A stretch of 59,785 nt of DNA. Origin: Acanthaster planci. Its lineage: Eukaryota; Echinodermata; Asteroidea; Valvatida; Acanthasteridae. The notes below the pieces were generated by a model. The model saw nothing but the letters and a program-made list of their open reading frames with translations. It was not told where the DNA came from and ran no database searches. Both the position numbers and the translations under genes were made by a program. Of this stretch, positions 42,485 to 53,832 are shown one piece after another (the stretch's first letter is position 1; each line of letters begins with the position of its first letter). The stretch lies in the NCBI RefSeq assembly GCF_001949145.1, contig NW_019091397.1:312344-372128 (forward strand), given 5' to 3'.

Positions 42485-43135
42485 ATGCTGTACAAGGTAT
42501 GTTCATGTACAAAATGTGCTGCTTGTAAGATGAAATTTCAGTACACCCAAAGAAGACACTCTTGCATTAATCTGGACATCAAAAATGCTTATGTACAACT
42601 AGGTTTGGATAAGGAAGTGGCAAGCATTACAAGGTACAGCTTTTTCTGTTATACATGTTACACAATTGGAAAAATTCCATCAAAATATTCCTTACGTGAC
42701 GTAGATTTCACTTTGGAAAATAAAAGCATGGACGACATTTTATATAGTGGGGCTGCTTTCATAAAAATTTGCACGGATATTTGCAACCTCTGCCACACTG
42801 ATGGAGCCTTCCTCGACATTTATGAAGATAAATGCATATGCGAACTCAAGAACTGGCAGGCAAAGACAGTTTTGAAACATAAAAAGTCTAGTAGATGGCT
42901 GCTGTCAGGGTTACTGGAAAAGTTTGAGGATGTAATAGAATTGCATGAGATGTCCGCATCTAGATTTGGAATTTTGTTTACAAGAATGCCGAATTACAAA
43001 AATGGCCTTCACTTGTCATGCTCTAGGGTTAAGGTTTCAGAAGAAAAATGGGATGAACAATCCAACAATAGTGATACAGCATTTATGCCTCTGTCAAGTG
43101 AACAGGTTAGTTCAGTAGCTGGTTGTGTTTTTTGA
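42485..43135 (+). CDS. Unrecognised Cys-rich frame, 5' part of a decayed gene
   Basis: A 216-codon frame from ATG 42485 with CSCTKCAACKMKFQYTQRRH, then a Cys pair in SFFCYTCYTIGK, then ICNLCHTDGAF and DKCICELKNWQAK. The CxxC spacing suggests zinc-binding knuckles near the N-terminus. The C-terminal half (SSRWLLSGLLEKFEDVIELH) is ordinary mixed protein. I do not recognise a family. Further fragments on the same strand (43205-45400) suggest one larger gene, transcribed opposite to XPO5 and lying in its intron. Confidence 0.45.
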   Translation: MLYKVCSCTKCAACKMKFQYTQRRHSCINLDIKNAYVQLGLDKEVASITRYSFFCYTCYTIGKIPSKYSLRDVDFTLENKSMDDILYSGAAFIKICTDICNLCHTDGAFLDIYEDKCICELKNWQAKTVLKHKKSSRWLLSGLLEKFEDVIELHEMSASRFGILFTRMPNYKNGLHLSCSRVKVSEEKWDEQSNNSDTAFMPLSSEQVSSVAGCVF

Positions 43136-43204
43136 CAAATAAATGAGAATCTGAAAAAAACAGACAAAAGAAATAACCAAACACTTTACCCAGAGTTAAC
43201 TGAA

Positions 43205-43525
43205 GTGGCATCTTTTACATTCGAGTCATTGTTGGAGATGCTTGATCCACTGGTATGGAATAGCTTATCCATCTTTACAGCCACTGTGGATGAACTTAAG
43301 CATGTTGATAGTATTGCTGTGTTGTGGGATAAAGGTAAACTGATGTTTCCTACCTACTCCAAACAGTCTGGCACACAGCGTAGAAACCGTCAAATCATTC
43401 TGACCATGTTAATGCAGTTCATCTTGAATGAAGCTAACCATGTTCCTTTGCACACTGTTTTTGCAAACTGCATCAAGCACTTGTCATACTCTTCCAAACT
43501 GTTGAAATTGTTTAACCATCTTTAA
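43205..43525 (+). CDS. Unrecognised frame, second part of the same decayed gene
   Basis: A 106-codon frame: FESLLEMLDPLVWNSLSIFT, then RRNRQIILTMLMQFILNEAN and FANCIKHLSYSSKLLKLFNH. After an acceptor-like CTTTCTTTCAG at about 43547, SSYAAVSSDERKELARQ follows before a stop. From memory the layout (Leu-Trp-x-x-Leu then a helical region then a short Leu-Gly/Ser-Tyr motif) resembles the first part of large repeated invertebrate proteins annotated with DUF6589; this is a weak suggestion. Confidence 0.4.
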   Translation: MASFTFESLLEMLDPLVWNSLSIFTATVDELKHVDSIAVLWDKGKLMFPTYSKQSGTQRRNRQIILTMLMQFILNEANHVPLHTVFANCIKHLSYSSKLLKLFNHL

Positions 43526-43639
43526 CCATCTTGTTTAACTTTCTTTCAGAGTTCTTAAAATTGACAACATTAATGTGCTTTCTAGTTATGCTGCTGTTAG
43601 TTCTGATGAGAGGAAGGAGTTGGCACGTCAATAATGGCA

Positions 43640-45410
43640 CAGCAGCCTAAATCAATAACAGAAAACTGTGTGTCAAGGTGAACTTGTTGCTAGAACTGTA
43701 ACTATGGCAACAGTTCCAAATTTTCATATTGTTCCAATTTATGGAGATGTTGCCTTTTCAGGTGCATTGCAGCATACATTAATCATGATTTTTGCACTGT
43801 GACAGGGACGTCTATAATACTTCAACTGCTTTAGGCCTATTCAAGATTGAAAAGCAGTGAGCAGACTAACTCAGATTTGCTGCATGTGATGTTCTTGAAC
43901 AAAATATCCACTTCCTAGACACACTTCCAGAGATAGGGTTGAACAGTTTCTCTTCAAATCAACTCATGACAAGTTCTACCTACCATTTACAAAGTGTGTT
44001 AATAAAGAGAGAAAACAAAGGATGTATGGTGGCTGTTTGGAAAATTTGTGTTCTTGCCACAATTGTCAAAATAGCTATTCACATTTATCAAAGTACCGAT
44101 GTCAGTTTGAAACTAGTAACACAATATCCCTGTAAGCATCAGTCTACCTATCACATGTTTGGTGTACCATCCTGCCACGATATTTAACGCCGGCCATTTT
44201 GACCTGTTGCATTGTAGTACTTGTAGGCCAACTTGCCAATTAGTGATTGGAAGTGCATAGCACTTCTCCTGTGCAGCTAAGCTGGCAGATTGCTGTGGAA
44301 TTTGAACCGATGATTGAAATCCCTGACCTGTTTCTGCATTTATTCCAGCTGCAGTAGATGGAAGTACAAATATTCCAATTGCTGAGGAAATCTCTACTGC
44401 TAGTCATTCAAGGGAGGGCACAGCACCTCCATCAAAGAAAACGGCTGAGATGGGCACTAAAAATCAAGTGTGAGAAAAAAATTGCAAAGTTGGACCTCCC
44501 TTTACCTGCAGCCACTTCATTTCCAGTGGCACATTACAAACTTTCATTCCTTGGCAGCATCATTTGGAACATTTTTCTGCTACAGAAGAAAAAGTGGAGG
44601 AAGGGAAACTTCTTGATGAATTTCTTGTTGAAAGACATGTTTCAGTTTTAGGACAAACACAGTGTGATATTCTTGGTTTGAAGTTTTGACATTGCATGCC
44701 AAAAATAAATGTGAGAAGTCTAATTTCATACCTGTATGTCAAAATGAAAAGGCCAATAGTGCTCTGACTATTCAGTTGGTTCTCGGTCTGCTGTATATAA
44801 AACTTGTTTCAAATGTCTAAGGTCTAGGACCACCTTGTGTTCTCAGGTGAAGGTGCAACATTTGAGATCCTACTTGATGATATAAGGGAATATGGGTAAA
44901 TGTTAGACTGGGTTGTGCCATATCTCAGTGACTAGCACATTTTGAACAACTTTCAAGAAGTTTTAATGAAGATATTTTGGGATGCAGACCTAAAGGATGT
45001 TGCTGTTTCAACCCACAAGAGCAGGACTTTAACTAACTTGAAATCTTGCAGCAACTTCAAAATAACACGTACATTCATTTTGCAGGTTTACAAAGCAATT
45101 ACACCCACCAGTTTAAAAGCTTTCTGGATTTTAGGGAAGGGAAGGAGTATGATGACATGTTTCATCACCAATGAAACATTACAGAATCTTATCACAACTT
45201 TTGTTGAGCAACTCAAAGAGCATGGTGAAGTGTGCAATTATTTGAACATGGAGGATTTTGTTCTGATGTTCACTTAAAACCTGAGAAAGTTCTTTTGTCA
45301 CTGCTTACAGAGTCTCTAGGCTACTGTGACGAGATGCCGCAAAAGTATGAAACATTCCGATTTCAGCACAGATTCCTTAACCATTTCGTGCCAGGGTGCC
45401 CGCTTCCAGT
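43640..45410 (+). pseudogene. Broken continuation of the unknown gene
   Basis: Several plus-strand fragments in different frames: MATVPNFHIVPIYGDVAFSG (about 43704), KVEEGKLLDEFLVERHVSVL (about 44594) and KSFLDFREGKEYDDMFHH (about 45117), and FCSDVHLKPEKVLLSLLTES (about 45257). Stops and shifts separate them, so the gene is broken here even if the first parts are spliced. No domain recognised. The stretch ends where the R4 MITE begins at 45377. Confidence 0.35.
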
Positions 45411-45959
45411 CACATAGGCTATATACACAAAGCTGAGGAGCACAAAACCAGACAAAAGAGCTGATCCTTATAACAAAGACGGAACATGGAGAAAAAGACC
45501 GAGCTGCTGGGAATTGCTAACATTTTTTCAATTGTCAACAGCGGAGGAAATCCGTCATTGTTTTGAAAGATGATACCACTGTTTGTGGTATTCAGCGCAA
45601 GCGGATTACTACCATGGACAAAAGCGCTCCAGTGATGAGTGATACAATACCGCTGCATGCTAATCTAGCCCCAATTGAAAAGACGCCAGCCGCGTACTGT
45701 GCCAGTTTCGGGAACAAAACTTATGTAACACTGGACAATCTGGGCTCTTTTTAGCAGGTAGCCGGCTTGGCTGAAATACTCGAGCATCAATAGATGTTGT
45801 CTGTTAGATCAGAGTAGCCACCAGACAGTCATTTGTGTGGGTGTAAACGTCCAGGAAATGTACTTATGATTTGTTGAAGAATTTCGAAAACGGAAAATCT
45901 TGAAAATCACCAGTTTTACATCATGCACCTTCAAATTAAATCCAGCAGCAAGTGGTCAA
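45377..45959. mobile_element. piggyBac-type MITE R4, copy 3
   Basis: Left end TTAACCATTTCGTGCCAGGG, right end CCAGCAGCAAGTGGTCAA. It shares ATACCACTGTTTGTGGTATT-region sequence, GGACAATCTGGGCTCTTTTT and CATCAATAGATGTTG with the copy at 53833, in the same orientation. It lies 200 bases before the transposase at 46163, and could be the neighbour or part of the left end of that element. Confidence 0.72.
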
Positions 45960-46162
45960 AGATGACTGTGTCTTGTTACATTCAGCTTTAGGCCATGCGG
46001 GCTCATTATGCATGTGTAACCCATGAATGACCTGGCCCAGGCGCTGCTGGCCCTTGCCACGTTGACTGACATTGTTTGGAATGACGCTGCTTGAGAATAA
46101 AATCGCCGTGCAGTGGATATTTGTGCGTATATTGGGTCTCGAGTTATCAGAGCACAAACAAC

Positions 46163-47866
46163 ATGGCTGAAGTTATATCCAGACAGTCCTGTTCTTCCAG
46201 TGATGAAAGCGAGTTTCATCTCAGTTCAGAAGAGGGTTCCTTATCTTCTTCATCACTGCCGTCACCTGCTTGAGTACAGTCAAGTACAGAAATAGACAGT
46301 GATGTACCCTTGACGGTATATGCCAAGCACAAGAGACAGTCCCCTATGCAGACTGCGGCATCAACCAGCAGCAGTGCCGCACCTTTCCGATGGACAGAGG
46401 AAGACAGTACACCGCTGAAGTACGGCTTCACCGGTAATGGCGGTGCCGTCGATCCCTGCCTGCATCGCAGCTCAACATGCAGTGAGGCCTTTGAGCTGTT
46501 TTTCGACGATGTTCTCTACAACAAGGTAGTGCAAGAGACCAACCGGTATGCCGTGCAGAGGCCCGCTACGACATGGGTGCACATGCGATCATGGACTGAT
46601 CGGAACACTAGAGAACTGAAGGCCTTTCTGGTCCTTTTCATAATGATGGTCATCACAAAGCACCCCACCCTTCACAGGTTCTGGTCAACCGACCCCCAAC
46701 TGAAGATGAGCCTGTTCCTGTCCGTCATGCCCCGAGATCGCTTCCTTGCCATCCTGCAGTCTCTGCACTTCAATAACAACAGTGCCATGCCGGAGGACTG
46801 CAATGACCACCTTTTCAAAGTGCGCCCAGTCGTTGACCATCCTGTTCAGAAGTTTCCCACTGTCTACATTCCTCAATGGGACATTTCCGTCGCCGACTCC
46901 CTGCTGATATTCTACAGGCCTCTCCGCTTTGCTACCTACAACACCAGAAAGAGAATCCGCTTCGGCATCAAGATGTACAAATTGTGTCAGAGCACCCGGA
47001 ATGCTGCCGGGTACTGCTACAACCTCAAGATTTACACCTGCCAAAGTAAAGGAGACCTCCTAGCAACTACGCAAGAGGTGATGGACCTGGTGAGCAACCT
47101 GAACAGCAAGGGCTGCAACCTTGCCCTTGACCGGGCCTTCAGTAGTCTCGATTTGTTTTGACGACTTCACAACCAGAAGTTCAATGTCGTCAGCACCGTC
47201 ACAGCCAACAGAAAAGGCATGCCGAAAGACATGCAGTCCGTGGGGGCGAAACAGCTTTTTAGTCGGCCGACCTGGGCGTCAGCAGTTCTCTCCTGGCCAT
47301 GGTGTGGCGACAAGTGCAACATCCATATGCTCTCCACCATGCATATGACAGACATCCGTGGCTCCAGCAAGCAAGACAGGACCGGGGAGGAAAAGCAGAA
47401 ACCAACCTGTGTCATCGACTGCAACGTCCTGATGGGGGCATTGACAAGAGCAACCAGTTAGCGGAAAACCATCAAGCTACGCGTAAGTCCTTCAAGTGGT
47501 ACAAGAAGCTACTCTTCTACATGCTCGACTTGACGCTGGTGAACAGCTATTCTGTGTACCTGGCCGTTGGTCACTGCCTCTCCTTCCTCGACTACTGCTT
47601 GAGTCTTGTCCGTATGCTTCTTTTCGAAGAGCCCTTGCCTGAGTACCACCCATAGCAAGATACTCCACCAGCCACCAACTCCGACTTTGTCGGCTGCCAC
47701 TTCTCTGTCACCTTGGAGAGGACCAGCTACGGCGACTTCCGCTACCAGGCAGTGTGTCCTCTGCACTTACCAGGGTCATTGAAAGAAGACACACATCGAG
47801 TGCAACACGTGCCACCAGCCCCTCTGCATCGCCCCCTGCTTCAAGGAGTACCATATCGTACACTGA
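46163..47866 (+). pseudogene. piggyBac-like transposase (DDE_Tnp_1_7 type), nearly full length but broken
   Basis: Cut-and-paste transposase. From ATG 46163 the acidic/Ser-rich N-terminus (MAEVISRQSCSSSDESEFHL) and the body are in one frame to 47161, with one TGA at 46271-46273. The core has KHPTLHRFWSTDPQLKMSLF, SVADSLLIFYRPLRFATYNT (first Asp), RIRFGIKMYKLC and LALDRAFSSLDLF (second Asp). TGA follows at 47159-47161. After frame shifts come DCNVLMGGIDKSNQL (third acidic pair region, about 47418-47460) and SFKWYKKLLFYMLDLTLVNS. A stop lies at 47653-47655. The C-terminal Cys-rich knuckle (CVLCTYQGH, THIECNTCHQPLCIAPCF, then His) is seen at about 47755-47866. It lies in the A-B intron of XPO5 on the opposite strand. 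Confidence 0.88.
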
Positions 47867-48024
47867 TCAACACTTGAACATTTGTTTTCATGGAAATTTT
47901 CATGGAATTATTTTGTGTTTTTCATGACTTGCTGCCCTATTTATCAGGTGTAAAAGAATATGTCATTTTCTGGTGGTTTTAGGAGTTCAAACAACAAGTT
48001 TTATTGAATGTACAAGTGTACATA

Positions 48025-48345
48025 TTATATTTTCATTCCTTGAAAAAGTAACAAAATTCCTCGAACTGGTTTTACAAATTGGGTCATGTTTTCAACCTTT
48101 GAAAAAATGACCAAAAAAGACATTTCAAGGAATGTACTGCTTCAAGGATGTTGTATTTTCATCCCTTGAAAAAGTACCAAATTCCTTGCACTGGTTTTAC
48201 TAATTGGATCAAGTTTTCAACCCTTGAAAAAAATGACAAAAAAGACAAAGTTTCTGAAATGTACTGCCTTGAGGATGTTGTATTTTCATCCCTTTAAAAA
48301 AAAGGAAAATTCCTTGTACTGGTGTTAGGAGTTTGGTTAAAGTCG
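48025..48345. repeat. Tandem repeat, about 127-base unit
   Basis: The words GTATTTTCATCCCTTGAAAA then ATTCCTTG..CTGGTTTTAC recur at about 48027, 48153 and 48280; the third unit is partial. Units are separated by GTACTGC.T.AAGGATGTT. It lies between the transposase stop and the right end of the piggyBac element, so it is probably part of the element. Confidence 0.7.
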
Positions 48346-48840
48346 GGAAATGTGTTACATTTCAATGAGAAATGAAAGAAAACAAAAGAAAAATAAGAGA
48401 AAAAGAAGTTCTCTGCAAATATTTGTGAGTATTTCTTTGTGTACTTGTTTTATTGGTTTCTAAGGTTTTACTTGAAAGTTTTGGGGCAACAAAGTTTTGG
48501 GGTGGGAAATATCCATTTTGAACTCAAACTTAGATGGGGGGGATGGACAAATTGAGAGATAAAATATGAGAGAGGTTTAAGGGGAATATACATTTTTACC
48601 TATGGGAAAATACATGCCTTAAAACGTCCCGTAGCTTCAAAAAAGTAGCAAAGGTAAGATGCAACAGCGCCACAAAAAGCACATTTTTAGACCTCCAAGT
48701 TTATAACAGGACTCATTTGTCCGTCATGGCCTGCAGGCATTCAACTGTTTAAATTGCCCTGTGCATATGGGCACAGCTTCCCATGCTCTCACCACTTATT
48801 ACACCCTGGGGTCTTGACCATCAATCGCTCTGCATAGCAA

Positions 48841-48888
48841 CACCTCAGTATAGCAACACCTCAGTATAGCAACACCTCAGTATAGCAA
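48841..48888. repeat. Short tandem repeat, 16-base unit times three
   Basis: CACCTCAGTATAGCAA repeated three times without change, preceded by a partial unit (CATAGCAA). Confidence 0.95.
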
Positions 48889-48889
48889 C

Positions 48890-49164
48890 AGGTTGGGCCA
48901 ATGCCCGGAACAAAAGAGGGATTATGCAACACTACACAATAGGGTCTCCATACAGAGCGGGCGGCGTGGCTGCAAAACTAAAGGGTCAATGGAGGTTGCT
49001 TGTCGGGCTACACTCGCCACAAGACAGTCATTCTATGGGGTTTACACGTTCAGAAAAAAAAAAGCTATGAATTTTTGAAGATTTTTGAAAAACGAAAATA
49101 TGAAAAAAACAGCCCGGCAGCGCATATAATGCTTAAAAAAAGGACCTGGCAGCAAGTGGTTTAG
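48890..49164. mobile_element. Right end of the piggyBac-like element
   Basis: Carries R4 right-half sequence: GGAACAAAAGAGGG, ACTACACAATAGGGTCT and ACAAGACAGTCATTC, ending GACCTGGCAGCAAGTGGTTT followed by AG in place of the AA of TTAA. The same order is found at 54175-54424 and 45710-45957. With the transposase at 46163-47866 it marks a probable 3-kb parent element, whose left end is uncertain. Confidence 0.6.
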
Positions 49165-51323
49165 GAGCAAATGAGCTTGAGAATGTGAGAGGTGAGAATT
49201 CTACTCGCCCGAGTGTGTTCTCAAGGAGTTTCCCTGAAGGATTTTGAAAGAGACAGATAAGATTCCAAAATGAATGATGACGATGCAGTAGTTCATGATG
49301 CAATAAATGACCAGCAGGCAGTGACAAATCACCTGTGCGACAGCCCAAGGCAATCACAGTTTCATTCGGGCAAGTAGAATTTTGACTAGCTGTGCAGGTT
49401 CTGGCAAGTCCAGAAAAGCTGGCCTCTTTCCTGTCTTCACAAAACATCTTTCAATAACCTTTTCTGATGTTAAAATGCTTGTTTGTGTATGTTTTCCTAC
49501 CAACATTCGATACGTTGAGAAGAAACTTCTGTTACAAATGTCGCTGCCTGACGATCACTCAAATCTGCCACAATGTTGATCCATTTTCTGAAGTGTGGCT
49601 CAATATTAAAGTTCATGTTGTGTAACTATTCGTCGGACAAATTCCTTGAAATTGTTCAAGCTCCACTCCAGTTGGCAGACTAAATGTTTGTAACTTCTGG
49701 TGTTTTTAAAGGTAATAGGGAGGATTCTCCTGAGTGGACAAGCAAGTGTGTATGAAATGATGTCAGGTGTGAAGAATTGTGCATCGCCATAAGGAAACAG
49801 ATACTGGCCTCTATTGAAAAGAAGTAAGCAGCGCACCGTGCCAGGTTCAGGAAAAAAGGATATTACATAACACCGCACAATCCGGGCTGTTTTTAAAAGG
49901 CAGCAGTAATTTCCAATGAGGGAAATGTAAGGAATTCAGAAAAAAATGCCTCAATTAAGTAAGTGGAATTTCTTTCATTTTAAAGAGAATGTGTTTAGTC
50001 CATGATATTTTCTCTCATGTCCAAACAACAAATGCACTGCATGAATGGCTATGGTGGCTTTGTAGTGCGGAATCATTCAGTTTTTAGTCTGGAAACTGGA
50101 AATTCAACCAAAAAAAGAACATAAATTCAGGCAGTTTTGTATCAAATGTTAGAACCATGAAAAAGGTATGCTAAACACAATTTTTGCTTTTGGTCAAAAT
50201 ATTTGTTCATACATTTTTATAAACTCTGACGTATTCAATGCCAATGTAATTGCAAGGCATTTTACATATACATATACATAAGTATATTTGTGCATTCATT
50301 TGTGTAGTATTACAAAATTTGTTAACTTTCCATGAACTTTATATTCCTTCGCTGGGATAGTTTTTACACTAAATGTTATTCTCAGTGTGGGTTTAATGGT
50401 TAACATGCAGTGTAAGAAAAAAGTACTGTAACTACACGTACTGCAGATATATGCCAAAGTCTTGTGTGTACATTACCATCACATGCTATTTTCAATTTAT
50501 GATGCTATTCAATGTGTAATTATGTACAACTTGCCCTTTTTTCACGTTTCTTTTGTTTGTTTTTTTCAAACTGAGAGAAGCAGCTTAAGTTTGTATTATA
50601 CTTGTGAAAGTTACATGTCAGTGATTGCAGCTTTCAAGAGAATTTACAATTGGCACAGTTTGTTGCAAGAAAATGTTCTGGAAAAAATTGTGGTTTTAGC
50701 AAAAGTGTAACTACCATTGGAGTTAGGTACGCCCAGTTTGGAATACAAAATTGCACGTGCTGTATTTTGCATTTTTAAATTTATAATAGAAGACAGAAGT
50801 ACCTTGTCAGGTGCGTAAAAATTAAGTTGTTGGTGATGTCACAAGGAAATGTTGACGCATTTTGTCAGTCATTATTTCTCAAATTCAATTATTTTTGTAC
50901 GTAAGAAATTCACCTTTAAAGTGGCCATTGAATCTCAATGTTTTTACAGAAAACGGAGGGTGGGGACCTCAATTTGTTATTTTGAACAAGAAATTCTCAT
51001 GGTATACACTACATAGTGTATTTTACATGAATTCCACAGGGCCTCCCGGCTCAGTAAATATTCAAATAGAGGTCATGCGTGGAGAAGCTGTGCATACAGT
51101 GCACGTGAAATGAACAAGTTTTCTGTGCGCTGCAGACTGACAGGAGCTCACAGTTATGTGCGAAAACGTGTAACTGCTATAGTAGTTAAGTTAACAAATG
51201 CCTGATGTAGAATATGTTGCTACATTTGGTTTGTTGGCTTTACCGAACACTCTATAAAAGAACTGAGATAACAATGTAAATAATTGACTACATTCAGACA
51301 ACTAAGAAAGATGCAACATTTAC
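49165..51323. other. Gene-free intron stretch
   Basis: AT-rich. A partial R4 fragment lies at about 49800-49905 (GGCCTCTATTGAAAAGAAGT, CGCACAATCCGGGCTGTTTT). No exon or other element found. Confidence 0.5.
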
Positions 51324-51413
51324 CACCATGAACTCTGAGTTGTCTCGGCAAATCTTCACCAAGGCAGAGCATGCATGTCTACGGACATTCTGTACAGGTC
51401 GTGTCCTCGTCTT
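51324..51413 (-). CDS. XPO5: Exportin-5, internal exon
   Basis: Acceptor ACCTGTATTCTCAG, donor GTAAAT, 90 bases, phase 0 at both ends. It reads KTRTRP, VQNVRRHACSALVKICRD and NSEFMV. It matches the human APRTRAVRNVRRHACSSIIKMCRDYPQLV block and joins directly to HFFDQLY of the next exon (39734), where human has NFDMLYNHVK. GTGGTA three bases earlier is an alternative donor that would shorten it by one residue. Confidence 0.88.
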
Positions 51414-52473
51414 CTGAGAATACAGGTAAGGTATAGAGTTTTACTTTCAAGCTCAATAATGGGAAAGAAATGATGCATATATACCAGGCTGGCATATAAC
51501 AAAAAATACTGTTAAAAGAAAAAATTACCACATGAATTTTATTTTTATTTATTTATTCAGATGAAATCGACAAAAATGACAAAAACTAAGCATTACAAAA
51601 TAAAATAAATCTAAAAAGACAAATTGGTTGAGTTTGATGGCCCAAGGAAGCAAATTACACAGGCTCATTTCCATGGGGTTCCAAATAGATCAAGATTACA
51701 AACACCAAAAGTGATCAAACGTATACACGGACATACTGAAACTGACAAACAGAGATAAAGGTGTAAAAAACATAGATGAATATGGTGCCTCTTTGTTTTA
51801 AAAACAATTTCACAATGTTATGCAAGCACAGCTCCCCCTTCCCAAATGCTTCCTGGAATATCCCTGTAAAATGTCTCCTCCTGAAATGTGTCGTTTCCAA
51901 ACAAATATGAAACTAAAGCCAACATTCATTTTATAAGCAACAGTACCTTTGTTTGTCCAGGCAGTGAGAATACAGCCGCTGAAAACATCTGTGTAAAAAG
52001 TATCACATATAATCTTAATACAATTGTAACAGAATGGGTAAATTTTTTGTTGTCTTTTTTGTGAAGGGGAGGGCTTGTTTTACAGGTGTCACTGTAATTA
52101 GTTATTAACTTTGGAGGCTACTGCTGGCTAGATCAGGATTTCTTTTTAGTCATAGACCAGTGCTGGGCTTGTATCCGGTAATAGGTTCTAAAACTTCATT
52201 CAAGCTTGAATAAGTGGGTTATTTTTCCTGCAGTTATAGTGATTAATTTATCTAAAATGTAGGTCATTACAACTGGGGTTTTTTGAAGAGTACAGATCAT
52301 ATTGGAGATGCCAAATACGAATCTTAAAAGCAAAGTGCAAATACGTACTTAATAATTTCTTTTCTTAGGCCTCATATGGATGCAGTTTAAAGAATACCAA
52401 ATTGTAGCCTAGACAAAGAGATAAAATTATCATTTCTTTGTTCTTCAGGGATCACATCAGAACCTTCCACTAC
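51414..52473. other. Gene-free intron stretch
   Basis: Within the XPO5 intron upstream of the 51413 exon. No exon or element with clear ends. Confidence 0.4.
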
Positions 52474-52506
52474 GTCTGCAGTTTCAGGAAGAAATGTTTC
52501 GCATAA
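52474..52506 (-). CDS. XPO5: Candidate 33-base micro-exon of exportin-5
   Basis: Between the exons at 56425 and 51413 human XPO5 has about 12-16 more residues (LFSSVTFETVEESK). Here LCETFLPETAD can be read between ...CCCTTGAG and GTAGTG, in phase 0 at both ends as needed, giving FLDK-LCETFLPETAD-KTRTRP. The donor is acceptable, but the acceptor lacks a good pyrimidine tract, and the same frame stays open farther left to 52387, so a longer or different exon is possible. Confidence 0.35.
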
Positions 52507-53832
52507 CTCAAGGGAACCTGAATACGAATCAGTGCTGCCAGAAACAACAGAAATTATGAAAACAACAAATTTATAATAAAAAAAAAAACTAAAAAAAAAA
52601 CAGAACAAACGTACAACAGAGGCAGATGATATATGTAGTTATCAAACTTTAATACAGAGCAATGTTCGAAAAAGACCAACCTCAATTTCCACTTGGAAAC
52701 CAAACAGAAAATATCACCACACACTGTTTTAGTTTGTTCCCAAATTTTTAATGGCAAGTTAACTTGAATGCACACGTACTGATATTTCTTAAAAGATCAA
52801 GTTTCTTTTGAATACAAATAGAATTGCATATCTCTTTTAATCACACCATTTTGGAAGGAAGAATATCACAAAAAAATATGACCATCCGTTGATCATGTTG
52901 ATCAGCAACTGCCCTATATACACATACATGCATGACTAGGCTCTATTAGTTACCCACACAGCAAATATGTGACCTGTCACAACAAAATGAGAGTAAAGTC
53001 GCATCCCACACTTTTCTATTTTCAAGGTTCAAAGTCATATTGAAGTGGACTCACTTTTGGGGTTTTGTAATCATTGGAAAGACTAACCTGTCTCCTTTCT
53101 AATTCCAAACATTTTGCAGAATCACATATTTAACAATGTCATTTTCTCAGCAATTTTGACGATAGTATTATTCGTGCCTGGTCTGAAATGTTGAAACAAT
53201 GTCGGGAACAAAGACGCAAAGCTGCCAGAATGATGTCCCATGGTTACCTTTTACTTTTACCCTAAGACTTCCATGTAGATACCATTGGAAAGCTCTCTTT
53301 CTGCCGAATTAAAAAATACCAATATCTCAGTTTTTGTGGTGAAAGGTCACATGTTTAATAGTGATGCAGAGGGAAACCTCAGGACCCATGCCTATAAATT
53401 TCTCCCCATATCTCTGATGTGACATTGAATTGCATGACTATCCACCTCTGATCTTGAAGATGACCCTCAGGAACAAATTTGAGGTCTTCACAAAGGAATT
53501 TCACTTTTGTCAAAATCACTTTACAAATGATAGTGAAAAGTCAGATCCAGTTATCAAATTTTGCTGTATCTTGGCCCTTTTTGATGGGGAAAATGATAAA
53601 TATCTAAATCCTAAGGCTTTCTGGAATGATTGCTAGTGTTTGCTACCCTCAGGGTTTTCTGAGATAGATCATGAAAATTGAGCATTGGGTCATGATACAT
53701 CAAAGTTAAAATTGGCTGCGGAAACAGTAATATGAAAACTAATATTCAGACTTTAAGACTTTTAGAAAGGTCAGAGGTAACTCAATAAAAGCTCCCTTCA
53801 CATGTCCACAAGTCTGCCTGTCAGCCTTATCT
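52507..53832. other. Gene-free intron stretch
   Basis: Nothing recognisable on either strand. Confidence 0.4.

Noticed and set aside
48841-48888. CRISPR-like repeats
   Set aside because: Three direct 16-base units with no spacers, in an animal intron: a plain tandem repeat.
49133-49447. 104-codon minus-strand frame as an XPO5 exon
   Set aside because: It overlaps the piggyBac right end and has no match to the XPO5 segment expected between the neighbouring exons, which already join in phase without it.
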